Assembly (NCBI RefSeq): GCF_958304185.1
Contig: NZ_OY284433.1
Location: forward strand, 1,178,001 to 1,242,000
Reading direction: 5' to 3'
DNA length: 64,000 nucleotides
Origin: an uncultured Erythrobacter sp.
GTDB taxonomy: Bacteria; Pseudomonadota; Alphaproteobacteria; Sphingomonadales; Sphingomonadaceae
The number at the start of each line of letters is the position of its first letter. The first letter of the stretch is position 1. The translations under genes and the position numbers were made by a program. Below the pieces are notes generated by a model, which saw nothing but the letters and a program-made list of their open reading frames with translations, had not been told where the DNA came from and did no database searches. Shown piece by piece: positions 56,105 through 64,000 of the stretch.

Positions 56105-57130
56105 ATGGACGAGGACAAGACCACCCGCGTGACGGTGCGCAACATCACCGATCTGGCGCGGCTGGCGGGTGTCTCGCCCGGCACGGTGAGCCGCGCGCTG
56201 GCCGGCAAGAGCCTCGTCAACACCAAGACCCGCGAGAAGATCGAAGCGCTCGCGCGCGAACACGGCTTCCGCCCCAACCAAATGGCGAGCGGATTGCGCC
56301 GCCAAAAGACCGGCGTGATCGGGGTCGTCATCCCGCTCGGCCATGACAGCCGCCAGCAAATTTCCGACAGCTTCTTCATGACCTTGCTCGGCCATCTCGC
56401 CGACGAGCTGACGCGCGAAGGCTATGACCTGATGCTGCGCCGCGTGGTGCCGGAAGACGATGCCGACTGGCTCGACCGGTTCATCGGTTCGGGCATGATC
56501 GACGGGGTGATCGTGATCGGCCAGTCCGACCAGTTCGACCGGATCGAGGATGTCGCCGATGGCTACGGCCCGATGGTGGTGTGGGGCAACCACACCGAAG
56601 GCCAGCGGCACTGCGTGGTCGGCACCGACAACCGCTTGGGCGGCAGGTTGGCGGCAGAACGTCTGATCGCCGCCGGAGCCACCCGCCTCGCCTTCCTGGG
56701 CGACACTACCGCGATGGAGTTCGCCGCGCGGTTCGCCGGGGCGCAGGACATTGCCACCCGCATGGGCCTGCCGCCGATCATCACCCTGCCCACCCACCTC
56801 TCGCCCGACCGCGCGAGCGAGGAGATCGCCCAGCACCTCGCCGCCCGCGCCAGAGACATTGACGGGATTTTCGCCGCCACCGATACGCTCGCCGCGCTGT
56901 GCCTCACCGAGCTTCGCGCCTGCGGGATCGCCGTGCCGGGCGACATGAAGCTCGCCGGGTTCGACGATCTGCCGATCGCGCGCCAGACCGTCCCGCCGCT
57001 CACCACCGTACGGCAGGATATCGCGGCGGGTGCACGCGGGCTGGTCGATCTGCTGCTGCGGCGGCTGGCGGGCGAGAAGACGGAAAGCCTCGTCCTGCCC
57101 CCAGAGCTGGTCGTGCGCGCCACCGCCTGA
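56105..57130 (+). CDS. LacI-family repressor of the sucrose locus
   Basis: A 341-residue regulator. ATG 56105 is two bases behind the MFS stop; a longer open frame extends upstream through the MFS gene in another frame and is not coding. Helix-turn-helix ITDLARLAGVSPGTVSRALA (residues ~14-33), hinge with GFRPNQMASGLR, then the sugar-binding domain (GVIVIGQSD, GTDNRLGGRLAAERLIAAGA, LAGFDDLPIARQTVPPLTTV). It is expected to bind the two TGCAAnCGnTTGCA sites at 54658-54695, controlling the receptor and its own operon. Confidence 0.9.
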   Translation: MDEDKTTRVTVRNITDLARLAGVSPGTVSRALAGKSLVNTKTREKIEALAREHGFRPNQMASGLRRQKTGVIGVVIPLGHDSRQQISDSFFMTLLGHLADELTREGYDLMLRRVVPEDDADWLDRFIGSGMIDGVIVIGQSDQFDRIEDVADGYGPMVVWGNHTEGQRHCVVGTDNRLGGRLAAERLIAAGATRLAFLGDTTAMEFAARFAGAQDIATRMGLPPIITLPTHLSPDRASEEIAQHLAARARDIDGIFAATDTLAALCLTELRACGIAVPGDMKLAGFDDLPIARQTVPPLTTVRQDIAAGARGLVDLLLRRLAGEKTESLVLPPELVVRATA

Positions 57131-57180
57131 GGCTCTACGCCCGGTAGGCAAACGGCCCTGCGTGCGATAGGGACGTGAGC

Positions 57181-57441
57181 ATGGACATGGCTGACCTCTT
57201 GCAACGCTATTTCGGCACCCGTGATCTGGACGCCGTATCCCCCGCCGCCCTGCCTGACGGGGTCGAGCGGATGCGGGTCGATTTCGGCATGACGCAGGAC
57301 CGGGGACAACGTTTTGCCTTGTGGACGCTGCTGATGGTGCTGGGCGATGCCCCCGATCTCGATGTCGCTTTCGCGCATGAGGAAGACCGCGAGGCCGCGC
57401 GCAATCTGATGGATATGCTGGCCGCCGCCGCACCAGAATAG
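57181..57441 (+). CDS. Small acidic protein of unknown function
   Basis: An 86-residue protein starting at ATG 57181, behind AGGGA; GTG 57175 is an alternative. It is acidic and helical (LLQRYFGTRDLDAV, FALWTLLMVLGDAPDLDVAF, DREAARNLMDMLAAA). No family recognised. Codon use matches its neighbours and it has a plausible ribosome site, so it is likely real. It stands between the LacI gene and the helicase gene. Confidence 0.6.
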   Translation: MDMADLLQRYFGTRDLDAVSPAALPDGVERMRVDFGMTQDRGQRFALWTLLMVLGDAPDLDVAFAHEEDREAARNLMDMLAAAAPE

Positions 57442-57617
57442 GTATAGCGGAACGCCCGCGTAATTTAATTGCAAGCCAAACACACCGAAACTGTGTAAGG
57501 GCCGCGCATCGACGCTCTGCGCGCGGTTGGCCTGGTGGCCCGATCCGCGCTCCGCTGTCCCCCTTGTCTCTCCGCCTGCCCCCTGTGGCGGCGCCCTTGT
57601 CTGAAAGCCTTCTCCCC

Positions 57618-59417
57618 ATGCCATTTCCCCATATCGCCGCTGGCCTCGCCGAGGCCCTGGCCACACGCGGCTATGAAACGCTTACCCCGGTGCAGTCCGC
57701 TGTGCTCGAACCGGAAGCGCATGGCCGCGATCTGGTCGTCTCGGCGCAGACCGGCTCGGGCAAGACAGTCGCCTTCGGCCTCGCTTTCGCCGATCAGGTG
57801 CTGGAAGAAGATGGCCGCGTGCGCCGCGCCACAGGCCCGCTGGCGCTGGTGATCGCGCCGACCCGCGAATTGGCGCTGCAAGTCGCGCGCGAACTCGATT
57901 GGCTCTACAAGTCGGCAGGTGCCCGCATCGCCACTTGCGTGGGCGGTATGAACCCGCAGGTCGAACGCCGCGCGCTGGCAGGCGGTGCGAGCATCGTGGT
58001 TGGCACCCCCGGCCGCTTGCGCGATCACCTTGAACGCGGCGCGCTTGACCTATCGGCGCTGTCCGCCGTGGTGCTCGATGAAGCGGACGAAATGCTCGAC
58101 ATGGGCTTCCGCGAGGAGCTCGAAGAAATCCTCGACGCGACACCGGAAGAACGGCGCGTGCTGATGTTCTCGGCCACCATGCCGCGTCCGATCGAAGCCC
58201 TCGCCCGCCGCTATCAGCGCGATGCCCTGCGCATCCAGACCGGCGGCAGCGAGCGCGGGCATGGGGACATTGCGTATCAGGCGGTCACCGTCTCGCCTTC
58301 GGAAATCGAGAACGCGGTCATCAACCTGCTGCGCTTCCACGAAGCGGAGACCGCCATCCTGTTCTGTGCCACGCGGGACAACGTCCGCCACCTGCACGCG
58401 ACCTTGCAGGAACGCGGCTTCGGCGTCGTGGCGCTGTCAGGCGAGCATTCGCAGCAGGAGCGCAACCAAGCGCTTCAGGCCCTGCGCGATCGCCGTGCCC
58501 GCGTCTGCGTGGCGACTGACGTTGCCGCGCGCGGGATTGACCTGCCCTCGCTCAGCCTCGTCGTCCACGTGGAAATCCCCCGCGATGCCGAAACCTTGCA
58601 GCACCGTTCGGGCCGCACCGGACGCGCGGGCAAGAAGGGCATCGCTGTGATTATCGTACCCTTCCCGCGCCGCCGCCGGGTGGAATCGATGCTCCATCAT
58701 GCCAAGATCAACGCCGAGTGGATCAATGCGCCCAGCCGTGAGGATATCATCGCGCAGGACCGGGTGCGGCTGCTCGACAAGCTGATGCAGCCCGTCGAAG
58801 TGACCGATGGTGACCGCGAGCTGGCCGACAAGCTGCTCGAAACCAAAAGCCCGCAGGAAATCGCCGCGATGCTGGTGCAGGCGCACCGCGCGTCGATGCC
58901 CGAGCCTGAGGAGCTGCTGGCGCAATCCGTCGATGCCCAGCGCGCCGCGCAGAAGGATCGTCACCGCGAAGGCTTTGAGGATACGGTCTGGTTCCGGATG
59001 GATATCGGCCGCCGCCAGAACGCCGATCCGCGCTGGGTCATGCCGCTGATCTGCCGCCGCGGGCATATCACCCGCAACGAAATCGGCGCGATCCGGATTG
59101 CTCAGGCAGAGACCTATTTCCAGATCCCCCGCGCCATCGCTGGCAAGTTTGCCGAAGCCGTTGCCGCGACGGCGGGCAGCGAGGAAAACGGCGGCTATGT
59201 CGCGATCGAGCAATCGAACGAGCCGCCGCGTATGGCCGCCCGCGAGAACGCCAAGCGCGGCAAGCCCAACGGCCCTGCCCCGCAGCGTCCGTTCAAGCCC
59301 AAGCCCGCCGGCCCCGGTGCCGCGCCCGGCGCTGGCTTTGCCAAGCCGAAGCATTTCGCCAAGGCAGGCGGCAAGCCGCAGGGCAAATTCAAGGGCAAGC
59401 CCAAGGGTCGCGATTAA
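57618..59417 (+). CDS. DEAD-box ATP-dependent RNA helicase with DbpA/CsdA-type C-terminal domain
   Basis: A 599-residue RNA helicase. In order: Q-motif TPVQSAVLEP, Walker A AQTGSGKT, PTRELALQ, TPGRLRDHL, DEAD motif VLDEADEML, SATMP, CATRDN, ATDVAARGIDLP and HRSGRTGRAGKKG. Residues ~455-530 resemble the DbpA RNA-binding domain (FRMDIGRRQNADPRWVMPLI, ITRNEIGAIRI). A Lys/Pro/Gly-rich tail (~545-599) is typical for CsdA/DeaD, which act in ribosome assembly and cold adaptation. ATG 57618 was chosen over 57564 because the helicase Q region begins soon after. Confidence 0.92.
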   Translation: MPFPHIAAGLAEALATRGYETLTPVQSAVLEPEAHGRDLVVSAQTGSGKTVAFGLAFADQVLEEDGRVRRATGPLALVIAPTRELALQVARELDWLYKSAGARIATCVGGMNPQVERRALAGGASIVVGTPGRLRDHLERGALDLSALSAVVLDEADEMLDMGFREELEEILDATPEERRVLMFSATMPRPIEALARRYQRDALRIQTGGSERGHGDIAYQAVTVSPSEIENAVINLLRFHEAETAILFCATRDNVRHLHATLQERGFGVVALSGEHSQQERNQALQALRDRRARVCVATDVAARGIDLPSLSLVVHVEIPRDAETLQHRSGRTGRAGKKGIAVIIVPFPRRRRVESMLHHAKINAEWINAPSREDIIAQDRVRLLDKLMQPVEVTDGDRELADKLLETKSPQEIAAMLVQAHRASMPEPEELLAQSVDAQRAAQKDRHREGFEDTVWFRMDIGRRQNADPRWVMPLICRRGHITRNEIGAIRIAQAETYFQIPRAIAGKFAEAVAATAGSEENGGYVAIEQSNEPPRMAARENAKRGKPNGPAPQRPFKPKPAGPGAAPGAGFAKPKHFAKAGGKPQGKFKGKPKGRD

Positions 59418-59435
59418 ACCCGGCTGGGCGCTCGC

Positions 59436-60086
59436 CTACCAGCGGATCAGGCGGGGCACCATGATGCGGCCGAGCCCCGCCATCGCCAGCACCACCGCGC
59501 TGTGCCAGATGCCGATATGGACGATGTCATTGTCCGGGCAATGGAGCGAGAAAGCGAAGGTGCCGAACGCGCCCGCCGCCACGCCTGCGATGAGCCCCGC
59601 GCGGTCCGGCGCGGTCGGCGCGCCGCGGCGCAGCCACAGCACCAGCATTGCGAACACCAGCAATGATGCGGCGCCGCCAATGAGCAAGCAATCTGTCCCG
59701 TGATCCATTTCCTGCGCCAGAGCCATATGACCGCCCCGGCTCAGCCCCACAATCAACCCGGCGAGCGGTAGCAAACCGGCCATCACCGCCGCCCAGCGCC
59801 AGCCGCTGTGATCGCTGCCAACCTGCGGGCGGCTCATCACCACCACCGTCACTGTCGCCGCCAGCGCGAGGCCGAGATAGAGCCCGGTGCTGACCAGATG
59901 CATCGGGTTGACCACGCCCGCCGCGAGATCAGCCCTCAGGCCGAACCACCCAATCACGATCAGGGTTGCAACCGTCGCAGACCCCAGCGCCAGCGCCATG
60001 CCCGTCCCAAACCGCAGCGGCTTGACCGGTTCAAGACCGCCCACCAGCTCGGCAATCAGGGCTTCAGAACTAAGCTGCATTATCAT
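59436..60086 (-). CDS. nrsF: NrsF-family membrane anti-sigma factor
   Basis: A 216-residue inner-membrane protein with six hydrophobic segments, of the DUF1109/NrsF family that holds the ECF factor SigF. The family signature FSLHCPDNDIVHIGIWH lies near the C-terminus. Two cysteines (133 and 183, or 131 and 181 if the second ATG at 60080 is the true start) match the pair reported to be conserved and functionally important in the Caulobacter protein. The ATG at 60086 overlaps the sigF stop (ATGA), so the two are translated together. Likely senses heavy-metal or oxidant stress. Confidence 0.9.
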   Translation of the reverse strand: MIMQLSSEALIAELVGGLEPVKPLRFGTGMALALGSATVATLIVIGWFGLRADLAAGVVNPMHLVSTGLYLGLALAATVTVVVMSRPQVGSDHSGWRWAAVMAGLLPLAGLIVGLSRGGHMALAQEMDHGTDCLLIGGAASLLVFAMLVLWLRRGAPTAPDRAGLIAGVAAGAFGTFAFSLHCPDNDIVHIGIWHSAVVLAMAGLGRIMVPRLIRW

Positions 60087-60607
60087 TCTTTCTCAATCAT
60101 ATGGGCGAGCTTTCTCAGCCCCCGGTGAATGTTCACTTTGACGAGCGCTTCGCTCTGTCCGGTCGCGGCCGAGGCTTCGGCGATGCTCAACCCTTCGATC
60201 TTCACCAGCGCAATGGCGCGCTCCTGCGCGGGCGGAAGCAGACCGAGCAGCCGGTCCAAACTGATGCGCGCGGCGACGGCGGGTTCGTCGTCCGTGCCGA
60301 TCAGCTCCTCGCGCAATTCATGCTCGTCAGCGCGGTACAGGCGGCGCAGGTGATCGACCCAGCGATAGCGCGCAATCGCGGCCAGCCACGGCAGGAACGG
60401 GCGCGCGGGATCCCACGATGCGCGCTTGGTATGGAGCGCGATCAGCGTTTCCTGCACCAGATCGTCGAGGCTGGAGGGCGCGATCCGGCGGCTGTAATAA
60501 CCGCGCAGCCAGCGCTGGCACGCCTCCAGCAGCACGCCATAGGCCTGCTTGTCGCCTTGCTGCGACAGCGCCATCAACCGGGCGAGCGAGGCTTCGTCGG
60601 CTCTCAT
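60083..60607 (-). CDS. sigF: ECF sigma factor, SigF type
   Basis: A 174-residue sigma factor with region 2 (SLDDLVQETLIALHTKRASW, FLPWLAAIARYRWVDHLRR) and region 4 (LLPPAQERAIALVKIEGLSI followed by AEASAATGQSEALVKVNIHR). It pairs with the NrsF gene directly downstream. A GTAACC-N16-CGAA promoter ends only ten bases ahead of the ATG, so the transcript would carry almost no leader. No ribosome-binding site is visible, and a later in-frame ATG (60574) has none either. Confidence 0.92.
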   Translation of the reverse strand: MRADEASLARLMALSQQGDKQAYGVLLEACQRWLRGYYSRRIAPSSLDDLVQETLIALHTKRASWDPARPFLPWLAAIARYRWVDHLRRLYRADEHELREELIGTDDEPAVAARISLDRLLGLLPPAQERAIALVKIEGLSIAEASAATGQSEALVKVNIHRGLRKLAHMIEKE

Positions 60608-60616
60608 GTCCGCCGG

Positions 60617-60642
60617 TTCGCGCCCCGCCAGCTGGCGGTTAC
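60617..60642 (-). promoter_or_regulatory. SigF-type promoter (autoregulatory)
   Basis: On the minus strand GTAACC (60642-60637) is followed after exactly 16 bases by CGAA (60620-60617). This is the -35/-10 pattern described for Caulobacter SigF targets. It faces sigF-nrsF and indicates self-activation. Confidence 0.8.
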
Positions 60643-60652
60643 ACGGCCCACG

Positions 60653-60687
60653 AAAAAGCCCCGCCCTCGGATGGCCGAGAGCGGGGC
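60653..60687 (-). terminator. Intrinsic terminator behind the acyl-CoA dehydrogenase gene
   Basis: A 13-bp stem with one G-T type mismatch (60675-60687 with 60658-60670) and a four-base loop is followed on the minus strand by TTTTT (60657-60653). It lies 23 bp after the stop codon at 60710 and separates this gene from the sigF promoter. Confidence 0.85.
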
Positions 60688-60709
60688 GGTATTCATCCGG
60701 GCCTGCGCC

Positions 60710-61840
60710 TCAACCGAGTGCGACGTGCCGCTTCATGTGGTGGTCGATATTGCCGAATTCGCTGTCGAAGATCGTCAGGCGCTTGAAGTAGTGGCCGATG
60801 GCATATTCATCGGTCACGCCGTTGCCGCCGTGGATCTGCACCGCTTCCTGTCCGATCAGCCGCGCCGATTGCCCGACACCGACCTTGGCGGCCGAGACCG
60901 CACGCTTGCGCTCGACCTCCCCTGAACCCAGCCGCAGCGTGGCGAGATAGGTCAGCGAAACAGCGGTTTCGTAAGCCGTGTACATATCGACCATGCGGTG
61001 CTGGAGCACCTGGAAGCTGCCAATCGGCACGCCGAACTGCTTGCGCTGGCGGCTGTATTCGACCGTCATCGCATGGGCGACCTTCATCGCCCCGCAGGCT
61101 TCGGCGCACAGCGCGGCGATGGCTTCGTCTGTGACCATCTCGATCAATGCGAGCCCTTCGCCCTCGGCGCCGATCAGCGCGTCAGCACCGACCGCGACGT
61201 TCTCGAAATAGACTTCCGCCGCGCGGCGACCATCGACGGTTACGTAATCGCGGGTGGTGATGCCCGCAGTGTCCTTGGCGACGACGAACACCGAAACGCC
61301 CGAGCGATCCCGCCGCTCACCGCCAGTGCGGGCGGTGACGATCAGGTGGCTCGCCCAAGGCGCGCCGATCACGACCGCCTTGTGGCCGTTCAGGACATAG
61401 CCCGAGCCGTCCTTCTTCGCAGTGGTTTCCAGATCGGCATAGTCGAACCGCCCGCGCGGTTCGGCGTAGGCGAAGGCGAACACGGCAGAGCCCGCCACGA
61501 TCCCGCCGATATGCTCTTCCTTCTGCGCCGCGGTGCCGCCGTGCTTCAGGAAGCCGCCTGCGCAGACCACGGTGGGGACGAACGGCTCGACCACGAGGCC
61601 CTTGCCGAACTCTTCCATGATGACCATCGCATCAATCGCGCCGCCGCCGAAGCCGCCATCGGCCTCGCTGAACGGCATCCCGAGAATGCCGAGCTCAGCC
61701 AATTGCGCCCAGACTTCGGGCCGCCATCCGGCTGCGCTGGCAATCGCCTTGCGACGATCTTCGAACCCGTATTGTTCACGCACCAGCCGCGACAACCCGT
61801 CGCGCACCATGCCTTGTTCTTCGGTGAAATTGAAATCCAC
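60710..61840 (-). CDS. Acyl-CoA dehydrogenase
   Basis: A 376-residue flavoprotein oxidising an acyl-CoA to the enoyl-CoA. N-terminal helical domain (MDFNFTEEQGMVRDGLSRLV), middle strand domain (GYVLNGHKAVVIGAPWASHL), and C-terminal helical domain (YSRQRKQFGVPIGSFQVLQH, QIHGGNGVTDEY). The C-terminus differs from that of the neighbouring dehydrogenase, lacking the GGSNEIQRN element. Adjacent, dissimilar ACAD genes often make heteromeric enzymes for bulky substrates such as steroid side chains; that is a possibility here, not shown. Confidence 0.9.
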   Translation of the reverse strand: MDFNFTEEQGMVRDGLSRLVREQYGFEDRRKAIASAAGWRPEVWAQLAELGILGMPFSEADGGFGGGAIDAMVIMEEFGKGLVVEPFVPTVVCAGGFLKHGGTAAQKEEHIGGIVAGSAVFAFAYAEPRGRFDYADLETTAKKDGSGYVLNGHKAVVIGAPWASHLIVTARTGGERRDRSGVSVFVVAKDTAGITTRDYVTVDGRRAAEVYFENVAVGADALIGAEGEGLALIEMVTDEAIAALCAEACGAMKVAHAMTVEYSRQRKQFGVPIGSFQVLQHRMVDMYTAYETAVSLTYLATLRLGSGEVERKRAVSAAKVGVGQSARLIGQEAVQIHGGNGVTDEYAIGHYFKRLTIFDSEFGNIDHHMKRHVALG

Positions 61841-61897
61841 GTATTCTCTCCCGTCCTCAGACGCTTGCTGCGCCGTTCGAGGTTGAAACTTGAATAG

Positions 61898-61988
61898 CCC
61901 TTCCCCGGGGGGAAGGGTTGGGATGGGGGGCCTGCCCTATCGGCGGCAGAGCCCCCACCCCCGGCCCCTCCCCGAAGGGAGGGGAGAC
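61898..61988. repeat. GC palindrome cluster between the two acyl-CoA dehydrogenase genes
   Basis: Two stems, CCCTTCCCCGGGGGGAAGGG (61898-61917) and CCCCTCCCCGAAGGGAGGGG (about 61965-61984), flank a further inverted pair (GGGGGGCC...GAGCCCCC). Related in style to family C at 3417-3538. It fills most of the 155-bp gap and may weaken read-through. Confidence 0.65.
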
Positions 61989-61995
61989 GAAGGCC

Positions 61996-63192
61996 TTAAA
62001 GGCCGAGGATCATCTTGGTGATGATGTTGCGCTGAATCTCGTTCGACCCGCCATAGATCGAGGTCTTGCGCATATTGAAGTATGTCGCCGCCGCGTGCTG
62101 GGCGTGGGCCGGGCCGACGGCATATTCGTTCGAGCCTGTGTCGTTGGCGATGCTGCCATAATAGGGCGCGCTGTAGGTGCCGACCGCTTCCAGCGTCAGT
62201 TCGGTGAGGCGTTGCTGGATTTCGGTGCCCTTGATCTTGAGGATCGAGCTTTCCGGCCCCGGCCCCTTGCCTGCCTGCTCACCAGCGAGGGTGCGCAGCT
62301 CGGTGATTTCCAGCGCGGCGAGATCAATTTCGAGCTGGCTCACCTTCTTGGCGAAGTCGAAGTCCTTGATCAGCGGCGCGCCGTCCAGCGTCTCGTTCGC
62401 GGCGATTTCGCGCAGCTTTTCAACGCCGCGCTTCGAGCGAGCGACACCGGCGATCCCCGAGCGTTCATGAGCGAGCAGGAACTTGGCATAGGTCCAGCCC
62501 TTGTTCTCAACCCCGACCAGGTTTTCGACCGGCACCCGCACATCGGTCAGCCAGGTTTCATTGACCTCATACCCGCCGTCGAGCAGCTTGATCGGCTTCA
62601 CTTCCACGCCGGGCGTCTTCATGTCGACGAGGATGAAGCTGATGCCTTCCTGCGCCTTGGCGGTCGGATCGGTGCGGCACAGGAAGAAGCCCCAATCGGC
62701 GTGCTGGGCCAGCGTGGTCCAGGTCTTCTGGCCGTTGATGATGTAGTGATCGCCGTCCCGCACCGCGGTGGTCTTGAGGCTGGCAAGGTCGGAGCCGGCG
62801 CCCGGTTCCGAGTAACCCTGACACCACCACACTTCGCCGCTGCGGATGCCGGGCAGGTGGCGGGCTTTCTGTTCGGCATTGCCGAAAGTGTAGATCACCG
62901 GACCGACCATCGATACGCCGAAGGGCAGCGGCATGAAGGTGTTGGCACGGGCGTTTTCTTCCGACCAGATATAGCGCTGCGTCGGGGTCCAGCCGGTGCC
63001 GCCATATTCGACGGGCCATGCCGGGACGGACCAGCCCTTGGTGCCGAGGATCTTGTGCCAGGCGACCATTTCCTCGCGGGTCATGTCTTCGCGCATGCCG
63101 AAATCGCCCAACTCCTTGGGGTGGTTTTCGGCGATGAAGGCGCGGACTTCGTCGCGGAAGGCCTGTTCTTCGGCGGTGAATTCGAGGTTCAT
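61996..63192 (-). CDS. Acyl-CoA dehydrogenase
   Basis: A 398-residue acyl-CoA dehydrogenase starting at ATG 63192 behind GGAGAGAG. Landmarks: MNLEFTAEEQAFRDEVRAFI, the FAD/substrate loop CQGYSEPGAGSDLASL, GQKTWTTLAQHADW, and the C-terminal IYGGSNEIQRNIITKMILG. The ~400-residue form with a long insertion in the second domain belongs to the FadE-like group active on CoA esters of large acids. Upstream gene of the same-strand pair; the 539 bp before it are noncoding and hold repeats. Confidence 0.92.
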   Translation of the reverse strand: MNLEFTAEEQAFRDEVRAFIAENHPKELGDFGMREDMTREEMVAWHKILGTKGWSVPAWPVEYGGTGWTPTQRYIWSEENARANTFMPLPFGVSMVGPVIYTFGNAEQKARHLPGIRSGEVWWCQGYSEPGAGSDLASLKTTAVRDGDHYIINGQKTWTTLAQHADWGFFLCRTDPTAKAQEGISFILVDMKTPGVEVKPIKLLDGGYEVNETWLTDVRVPVENLVGVENKGWTYAKFLLAHERSGIAGVARSKRGVEKLREIAANETLDGAPLIKDFDFAKKVSQLEIDLAALEITELRTLAGEQAGKGPGPESSILKIKGTEIQQRLTELTLEAVGTYSAPYYGSIANDTGSNEYAVGPAHAQHAAATYFNMRKTSIYGGSNEIQRNIITKMILGL

Positions 63193-63360
63193 GGCGTGCT
63201 CTCTCCAGCAGATGGTCTGTGCTTTGCGATACGCTTTGTCACGCCCTGCGGACGCGGAAAAGAGGCAATTGCGCGAGGCCGCGTCGCCGTAGCGGCAAGG
63301 AGGTGGACAGATGCACCGCGCGCAGGCGACGGGGACGCGAATCGCTGGGTGCAAACCTAC

Positions 63361-63442
63361 CGTCATCCCAGCGAAAGCTGGGACCTAGGGCGGCAGGCGT
63401 TGCCCTATGAGGCCCTAGGCCCCAGCTTCCGCTGGGGTGACG
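63361..63442. repeat. Inverted-repeat element, family B, copy 2
   Basis: Opens CGTCATCCCAGCGAAAGCTG and closes with the inverted CAGCTTCCGCTGGGGTGACG; inner ends CCTAGGGC and GCCCTAGG as in the copy at 3201-3282. Confidence 0.8.
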
Positions 63443-63500
63443 GGAAAAGGGTTGCGGCGCACCAAATCGTGCGCATCGCTCAGGTTCCACCGCAGGCCAC

Positions 63501-63706
63501 GCGTTTCCTACACGTCTGCCGCGCGCTATCGGTCGGGCAGCTCTTTTCTATCGTTGAACCAACCCATGCCATGCGGAGGGAGCAAAAGGCCTCCCCCCCC
63601 CGCTACCCTGCAAAGTGTCAACTTCGCTTTCTCCAAGCAATATACCGGAATCTCAGCGAAAAATCGCAAAATGGGCGCTTGACACCCTGTCAACTTTGTC
63701 AATTTC
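63501..63706. repeat. Family D noncoding element, copy 2
   Basis: Matches 3611-3805 segment by segment and in the same orientation. The near-palindrome here is TTGACA-CCC-TGTCAA (63679-63693); only the three centre bases differ from copy 1. The element ends 24 bp beyond the stop codon of the minus-strand SsuD-like gene, the same placement as in copy 1. Confidence 0.7.
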
Positions 63707-63730
63707 GCGGCCGCGTTCAGGCCGTCTGCA

Positions 63731-64000
63731 TCACATCTCCAATGGCCCGTGCTGGATATGCGGCAGCACGTGGCGCGCGAACAGATCGGCTTCCTGTGCG
63801 TGGGGATAGCCCGACAGGATGAAGGCCTCGATCCCTTCGGCCTGATAGGCGCGCAGCTTGGCGAGCACCTGATCGGGCGTGCCGACAATCGCTGCGCCGC
63901 AGCCTGACCGCGCGCGGCCGATGCCGGTCCAAAGGTTTTCCTCGACAAAGCCGTCGCCGTCCGCCGCGCCGCGCAACTCCTGCTGGCGCTGGACGCCGTA
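63731..64000 (-). CDS. SsuD-like FMN-dependent monooxygenase (luciferase-like), C-terminal fragment
   Basis: The last 89 residues of a gene that begins beyond the right edge. ENLWTGIGRARSGCGAAIVG, then GTPDQVLAKLRAYQAEGIEA and FILSGYPHAQEADLFARHVL match the C-terminal end of alkanesulfonate monooxygenases, which release sulfite from organosulfonates using reduced flavin. Other luciferase-like monooxygenases share the fold, but the ILSGYPH stretch is characteristic of the SsuD branch. The family D element follows its stop codon. Confidence 0.8.
   Translation of the reverse strand, partial: YGVQRQQELRGAADGDGFVEENLWTGIGRARSGCGAAIVGTPDQVLAKLRAYQAEGIEAFILSGYPHAQEADLFARHVLPHIQHGPLEM

Larger units (their letters stand above)
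63193..63730. other. Gene-free stretch with repeats B and D
   Basis: No credible coding sequence lies between the acyl-CoA dehydrogenase start and the stop of the SsuD-like gene. It holds the family B palindrome (63361-63442) and the family D element (63501-63706), in the same order and orientation as at 3201-3805. The promoter of the dehydrogenase gene should lie near 63193-63360 but no clear hexamers are seen. Confidence 0.55.

Overview
The window is GC-rich DNA of an alphaproteobacterium, most likely a sphingomonad of the Erythrobacter/Porphyrobacter group. The inference rests on gene content rather than a phylogenetic marker: an Entner-Doudoroff sugar cluster, a TonB-dependent sucrose locus, an S46 peptidase, a SigF/NrsF pair and the short hairpin repeats common in that order. 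No rRNA, tRNA, CRISPR array, insertion sequence or prophage was seen.

Layout. 1-3024: tail of a small Cys-rich protein, hemN (with an apparent one-base frameshift) and gdhA. 3025-3831: repeat-filled intergenic DNA. 3832-20435: a redox island. A CcmI-like TPR protein is divergent from a four-gene plus-strand operon (FAD/cNMP/[4Fe-4S] fusion, two-heme-type membrane protein, FHA-decaheme cytochrome, CpdA-like phosphodiesterase). That operon meets head-on a four-gene minus-strand operon (CX4CH-containing pentaheme cytochrome, double GlcG/HbpS lipoprotein, outer-membrane barrel, decaheme-LVIVD propeller protein). 20619-35494: a minus-strand operon for two-partner secretion (TpsB, a 2374-residue TpsA), a periplasmic TPR-CHAT protease-like protein, a CHASE2 adenylate cyclase and a small periplasmic protein. 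35740-39649: a lipoprotein, a DUF1826 protein and an S46 dipeptidyl-peptidase. 39734-50109: glk, a divergent ppc-like gene, a LacI regulator, a FucP-type sugar transporter, zwf, edd and eda. 50101-57130: sucrose locus (fructokinase, GH68, TonB receptor, sucrose-type MFS, LacI). 57181-60607: a small protein, a DEAD-box helicase and nrsF/sigF. 60710-64000: two acyl-CoA dehydrogenases and an SsuD-like monooxygenase fragment.

How the genes fit together. The redox island reads as an electron conduit from cytoplasmic NAD(P)H, through a flavin/Fe-S protein and a membrane cytochrome, to at least 25 c-type hemes, with a barrel and lipoprotein at the outer membrane. It carries its own cyclic-nucleotide logic: two cNMP-binding domains in the entry enzyme, a CpdA-type phosphodiesterase in the same operon and a class III cyclase in the next operon. 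I know of no described system with this composition, and it is the best candidate for something new here. The sugar half is classical: sucrose enters through the TonB receptor and MFS, is cut by a cytoplasmic GH68, phosphorylated by glk/frk and burned through zwf-edd-eda.

Regulatory sequences that can be read directly include a pair of LacI-type operators between the TonB receptor and the sucrose MFS, a GTAACC-N16-CGAA promoter in front of sigF, a 14-bp motif shared upstream of glk and zwf, and two intrinsic terminators. A ~200-bp noncoding element carrying several TTGACA/TGTCAA blocks occurs twice, each time directly behind the stop codon of a minus-strand gene.
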